Source of the DNA: an uncultured Phascolarctobacterium sp.
Lineage (GTDB): Bacteria; Bacillota; Negativicutes; Acidaminococcales; Acidaminococcaceae
Reading direction: 5' to 3'
DNA: 64,000 bases
NCBI RefSeq assembly: GCF_900770955.1
Contig: NZ_CAAGLX010000017.1
Location: forward strand, 67,260-131,259
The notes under the pieces were generated by a model. The model was not told the DNA's origin. It saw nothing but the letters and a program-made list of their open reading frames with translations, and did not search any database. Numbering within the stretch: position 1 is the first letter of the stretch; every line of letters starts with the position of its first letter. The translations under genes were made by a program, and so were the position numbers. Below, in pieces: positions 61,176 through 64,000 of this stretch.

Positions 61176-62402
61176 TCAGAAGGTTTCTGCCAGCTCAGCC
61201 AGAGTCAGTGCAAAGGCTGTTGTTCTGGGAACCGCGGTGTTCAAATCAACAGATTCATGGTCTGTATGCTCATCATAGTTTTCTACACCCAAAGCATCCA
61301 GCGTCGGTACGAACTTCGCTGTACGGTTGCCGTCGGTCAGTCCGCCTGCTACCCATTCGTTCACCTCAGCGCCGTATTCCTCTCTAACGATGCGCTTGTA
61401 GACATCAACCATCTTCTGTGCCTGCGCCGTTTTCTGCATCGGACCGGTAACAATGCCGCCGGTAATTTTAATGCTGGTACCGGGTATAACAACCTTATCT
61501 GCCAATGCCTTAACCTCAGCATCAATGCGCTGCTGCTCTTCAATCGTAAAGCAACGGATATTAACCTCGCAGAAGGCATCGCCCGGGATAACGCTGATTT
61601 TGTCATTAGTAGAACCGATTACGCCGACATTGACGGTATTCTGCGGAATAAACTGGCCTGCATCGACAATACCGCGCGCCTTCAGCGCTGCCGCCGTATA
61701 ATCCTCCGGATTTCCCGGCATGGGGCTGGCCAGCTTCTGCAGCTCGGTAATCGTATATGCCAGCTGGTGAATAGCGTTGGCGCAGGACTGGGATGCGTTG
61801 CCATGATGTCCGCCCTTGCCGGTAACCTCAACGCGGTACTTGGCATTACCCTTGCGCTGAGTAACAATGCCCCAGTTCGGACGCGCAACGTCCATAATAA
61901 TCGCAAAATCGGACTGCTGCGACAGCTCGGCCACAATATCCTCGGCAGTCTTGCTGCCGCCTTCCTCTTCACCGTTAGTGTAATAAATAATTTCCTTAAA
62001 ATTATCAAAGCCTGCTGCCTTCAAGGCCTCCAAGCCATAGATAACCTCTACAACGGTAGCTTTGTCATCGCCTACACCCGGTCCCCAGGCAAAGTTATTT
62101 TCGTCAACACGGAACGGACGACGTGCAGCTTCACCCTTTTTAAATACTGTATCAACATGGGCAACAAGCAGAATCGTGTATTTGCCTGTTCCCTTTAAGC
62201 GGGAAATCAGGTGGCAGGCTCTGTCATTATATCTGAACTCCGTAGTAGCACCGATTGCTGTCATTTTTTCGGCAACAAACTTATTCGCTGCCTCCGTACC
62301 TTCTCTGTCACCATTACCAGAATCAATATTTGTTAAGGCTTCCAAGTCCTTCACATAATCCTCATAATGCTCGGCAATATACTTTTTTACGGCTTCTCTC
62401 AT
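61176..62402 (-). CDS. M20 family metallopeptidase
   Basis: 408 residues from the ATG at 62402 (GAAAGGGG upstream). Zinc-site motifs: LLVAHVDTVF, GPGVGDDKATVVEVIYGLEA and YYTNGEEEGGS. The dimerisation domain (VEVTGKGGHHGNASQSCANA) matches carboxypeptidase G2-like glutamate carboxypeptidases. No signal peptide, so it is cytoplasmic and probably cleaves small peptides or acyl-amino acids. Single gene. Confidence 0.9.
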   Translation of the reverse strand: MREAVKKYIAEHYEDYVKDLEALTNIDSGNGDREGTEAANKFVAEKMTAIGATTEFRYNDRACHLISRLKGTGKYTILLVAHVDTVFKKGEAARRPFRVDENNFAWGPGVGDDKATVVEVIYGLEALKAAGFDNFKEIIYYTNGEEEGGSKTAEDIVAELSQQSDFAIIMDVARPNWGIVTQRKGNAKYRVEVTGKGGHHGNASQSCANAIHQLAYTITELQKLASPMPGNPEDYTAAALKARGIVDAGQFIPQNTVNVGVIGSTNDKISVIPGDAFCEVNIRCFTIEEQQRIDAEVKALADKVVIPGTSIKITGGIVTGPMQKTAQAQKMVDVYKRIVREEYGAEVNEWVAGGLTDGNRTAKFVPTLDALGVENYDEHTDHESVDLNTAVPRTTAFALTLAELAETF

Positions 62403-62500
62403 TTTATTACCCCTTTCGTATTTGGAATCATATTTATATTTATTCGTTAGGACGGGCAAAAAATCCTGCCACGGGAGATTTTTTTAAGTTGATAAAGTAA

Positions 62501-62530
62501 AAAGCAACAGCCATTGCTGACTGCTGCTTT
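62501..62530 (-). terminator. Terminator of the CGGC protein gene
   Basis: AAAGCAGCAG pairs with CTGTTGCTTT on the minus strand, followed by TTACTTT. Confidence 0.65.
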
Positions 62531-62549
62531 ACAAAACTTTATATATTTT

Positions 62550-62903
62550 TCAGTGAGTGCCGTCTACGATGGTAATGCCTGCTTCCTGCAGTTCATCGAT
62601 AATCGCTTTAATCTTGGGACACAAGTGTTTCACGCCCTCAGCATCCTTTTTGTGCGTACAGTGGCTGATATGCAGTGCATCCAGCTCCAGAGCCTTCATG
62701 CGCTCAATCTTCTTGCGGATACCTTCCTGATTTTCCAGCATAGAAGCGCCGCAGCCGTTACAGGTCCACATCGCCATCAGGCGCAGCTCCTCATCACCAT
62801 AACGTGCAAAGGCTTTGTCCTTTTCATACAGAGCGCGCAGGCAGCCTGCTCCCGCACAGGAAGCAGAGGTTTTCAGGCAGCGCAGAATTGCTATTTTCTT
62901 CAT
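62550..62903 (-). CDS. CGGC domain protein (putative metal binding)
   Basis: 117 residues from the ATG at 62903. Cysteine pattern: RCLKTSASCAGAGCLRAL, WTCNGCGAS, and HISHCTHKK. The domain is thought to bind metal or a cluster, but its role is not known. It stands alone with its own terminator. Confidence 0.8.
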   Translation of the reverse strand: MKKIAILRCLKTSASCAGAGCLRALYEKDKAFARYGDEELRLMAMWTCNGCGASMLENQEGIRKKIERMKALELDALHISHCTHKKDAEGVKHLCPKIKAIIDELQEAGITIVDGTH

Positions 62904-63033
62904 AATATATTCCTCCAAAAAAATAACTCGCAGGCATTTGCAGCCTCGCTGTTTATTTGATTTTAGCATTATTGAGGAGGGTTGGCAAGCAAATCATACT
63001 TAAACCGTGTGCTTTATTGCTGGGCGCACGTCA

Positions 63034-63064
63034 AAAAGAGGACGGTGCGCACCGTCCTCTTTTC
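63034..63064. terminator. Bidirectional terminator after the porin gene
   Basis: AAAAGAGGACGGTGC is joined without a loop to GCACCGTCCTCTTTT, a perfect 30-bp palindrome. Confidence 0.9.
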
Positions 63065-63115
63065 ATTTATGCATATGCGATTTGTTGCTTTTCAGCGGAT
63101 TGACGTAAAGTCAAA

Positions 63116-64000
63116 TTAGAAAGTGAATACCAGTTGGCTCCACAGAGTTTTGAGATCGTTGCTGTTCCATTTGTCTTCCAAGTCATAGTATTCAACAGCA
63201 CCAACGATGTTCTTAGCGAAGGTGTAGTTAGCGCCTACCATGTAGCCTTTGAAGCCATGAGTGCCGTATTCGCCGTTCATGGTATGAGCAACAACGGTAG
63301 AACGAGCTTGATCATAGTAATTTGCATAGATGCCGAAGGAACCTGCTTTAGCAGCTTTAGCACCAGCATAGGACAGACCTACAACGATTGCATCGTCGTC
63401 GTCAGTTACATATTTTTCGCTGGATTTCATGTAGTTAGCAGACAATTTCAGATCTTTAGCCACGTCAAATGCTACGCCAACATTCCAAATTTTGTTGTCA
63501 TCAAGGTCAACGCTTTCAACCAATTTAGCTTTATCGTTAACGTATTCGTAACCGTTAAGAGCAGCATCCTGGAATACAGTGTAACCAGCGGTTGCAGCTA
63601 CAACACCGAATTTAGCGTCAACTTTTGCACCATATACATTGTCATATTCTACTTCAATTTTGTCAATTTTAGGTGTATCAGCCAAAACTTTACCTTGGTT
63701 GGTCGGTTTAGCATAGAAACCAGTTACTTTAACATCTTTGCCATAGGAAGCAACGATGCCGTCAGCACGGGTATCATACAGGTTGCCAGCAACCAAGTTC
63801 AGAGGCAGACGACCAGCTTCAACAGCTACGCCACCGATTTTACCATCAACATAAGCACGTTGGAATTTGGTATCTTCGTCACCAGCATTGTTGGTGAAGT
63901 CTTGGTTGTTTTCCAGCATACCGGTGTAGGACCAGTCATCGTTTACTTGGCCTTTTACCCAGATACGGGAACGCAGTTTGTTGGAGAAGCCATCAATGTC
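63116..64000 (-). CDS. Outer membrane porin, N-terminus cut by window edge
   Basis: The last 295 codons of a beta-barrel. Alternating hydrophobic strands, for example VAVEAGRLPLNLVAGNLYD and GFKGYMVGANYTFAK, and a C-terminal LVFTF with the terminal Phe needed for barrel assembly. It resembles the SLH-domain porins of Negativicutes, whose SLH part would lie beyond the right edge. The N-terminus is outside the window. Confidence 0.85.
   Translation of the reverse strand, partial: DIDGFSNKLRSRIWVKGQVNDDWSYTGMLENNQDFTNNAGDEDTKFQRAYVDGKIGGVAVEAGRLPLNLVAGNLYDTRADGIVASYGKDVKVTGFYAKPTNQGKVLADTPKIDKIEVEYDNVYGAKVDAKFGVVAATAGYTVFQDAALNGYEYVNDKAKLVESVDLDDNKIWNVGVAFDVAKDLKLSANYMKSSEKYVTDDDDAIVVGLSYAGAKAAKAGSFGIYANYYDQARSTVVAHTMNGEYGTHGFKGYMVGANYTFAKNIVGAVEYYDLEDKWNSNDLKTLWSQLVFTF

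Overview
The window looks like chromosome of a Negativicute, a diderm member of the Firmicutes, most likely close to Phascolarctobacterium or Acidaminococcaceae. This is an inference. Firmicute-type machinery (T-box leader on thrS, CtsR-ClpC, TmcAL, SufCBDSU with SufU, ABC-F, SigA-like promoters) sits beside outer-membrane genes (a TonB-dependent receptor and a porin). Three tandem dicarboxylate-type (DASS) transporters fit an organism living on succinate or similar acids. No complete transposase and no prophage was seen.

Layout. 1-4.4 kb: end of acetate kinase, tmcAL, then rsmD-coaD-coiled-coil protein. 4.4-10.4 kb: two DUF4127 paralogues flanking a T-box-controlled thrS that lacks the TGS domain. 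10.7-16.8 kb: three DASS transporters, a Crp/Fnr regulator and a probable small RNA, linked by a shared palindrome TGTTGC-N4-GCAACA that lies at -41.5/-42.5 of the predicted starts of the transporters and the small RNA. 16.8-21.8 kb: radA, a ClpC carrying an N-terminal McsA-like zinc finger, ctsR, and an XRE regulator. 22.3-26.5 kb: lemA-TPM pair, glutamate dehydrogenase, HD hydrolase. 26.6-31.5 kb: sufCBDSU. 32-33.2 kb: tRNA-Val, tRNA-Glu, tRNA-Asn, a YhcH protein and a probable type I toxin-antitoxin pair. 33.2-40.2 kb: ABC-F ATPase, family 4 uracil-DNA glycosylase, secreted lipase, a TonB receptor bracketed by insertion-sequence-like ends, a secreted unknown and a 22-residue hydrophobic ORF. 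40.3-45.3 kb: ugpBAEC-like ABC importer with a TIM-barrel epimerase.

45.4-55.5 kb is a complete type III-A CRISPR-Cas locus, all on the minus strand: cas10-csm2-csm3-csm4-csm5-cas6, then leader and a 10-repeat array, then cas1-cas2-csm6 and a strong terminator. Cas10 keeps HD and GGDD motifs, Csm3 its catalytic Asp, and Csm6 its HEPN RNKIAH, so target RNA cleavage and cyclic oligoadenylate signalling should both work. 55.9-64 kb: glycine-betaine-type ABC importer, cold-shock protein, GIY-YIG protein, cyclophilin, a membrane protein, an M20 peptidase, a CGGC protein and the end of a porin.

The least expected features are the shared-operator regulon of the DASS/Crp-Fnr/small RNA block, the McsA-like finger fused to ClpC without mcsA or mcsB, the type I toxin-antitoxin candidate, and the repeat-bounded TonB receptor.
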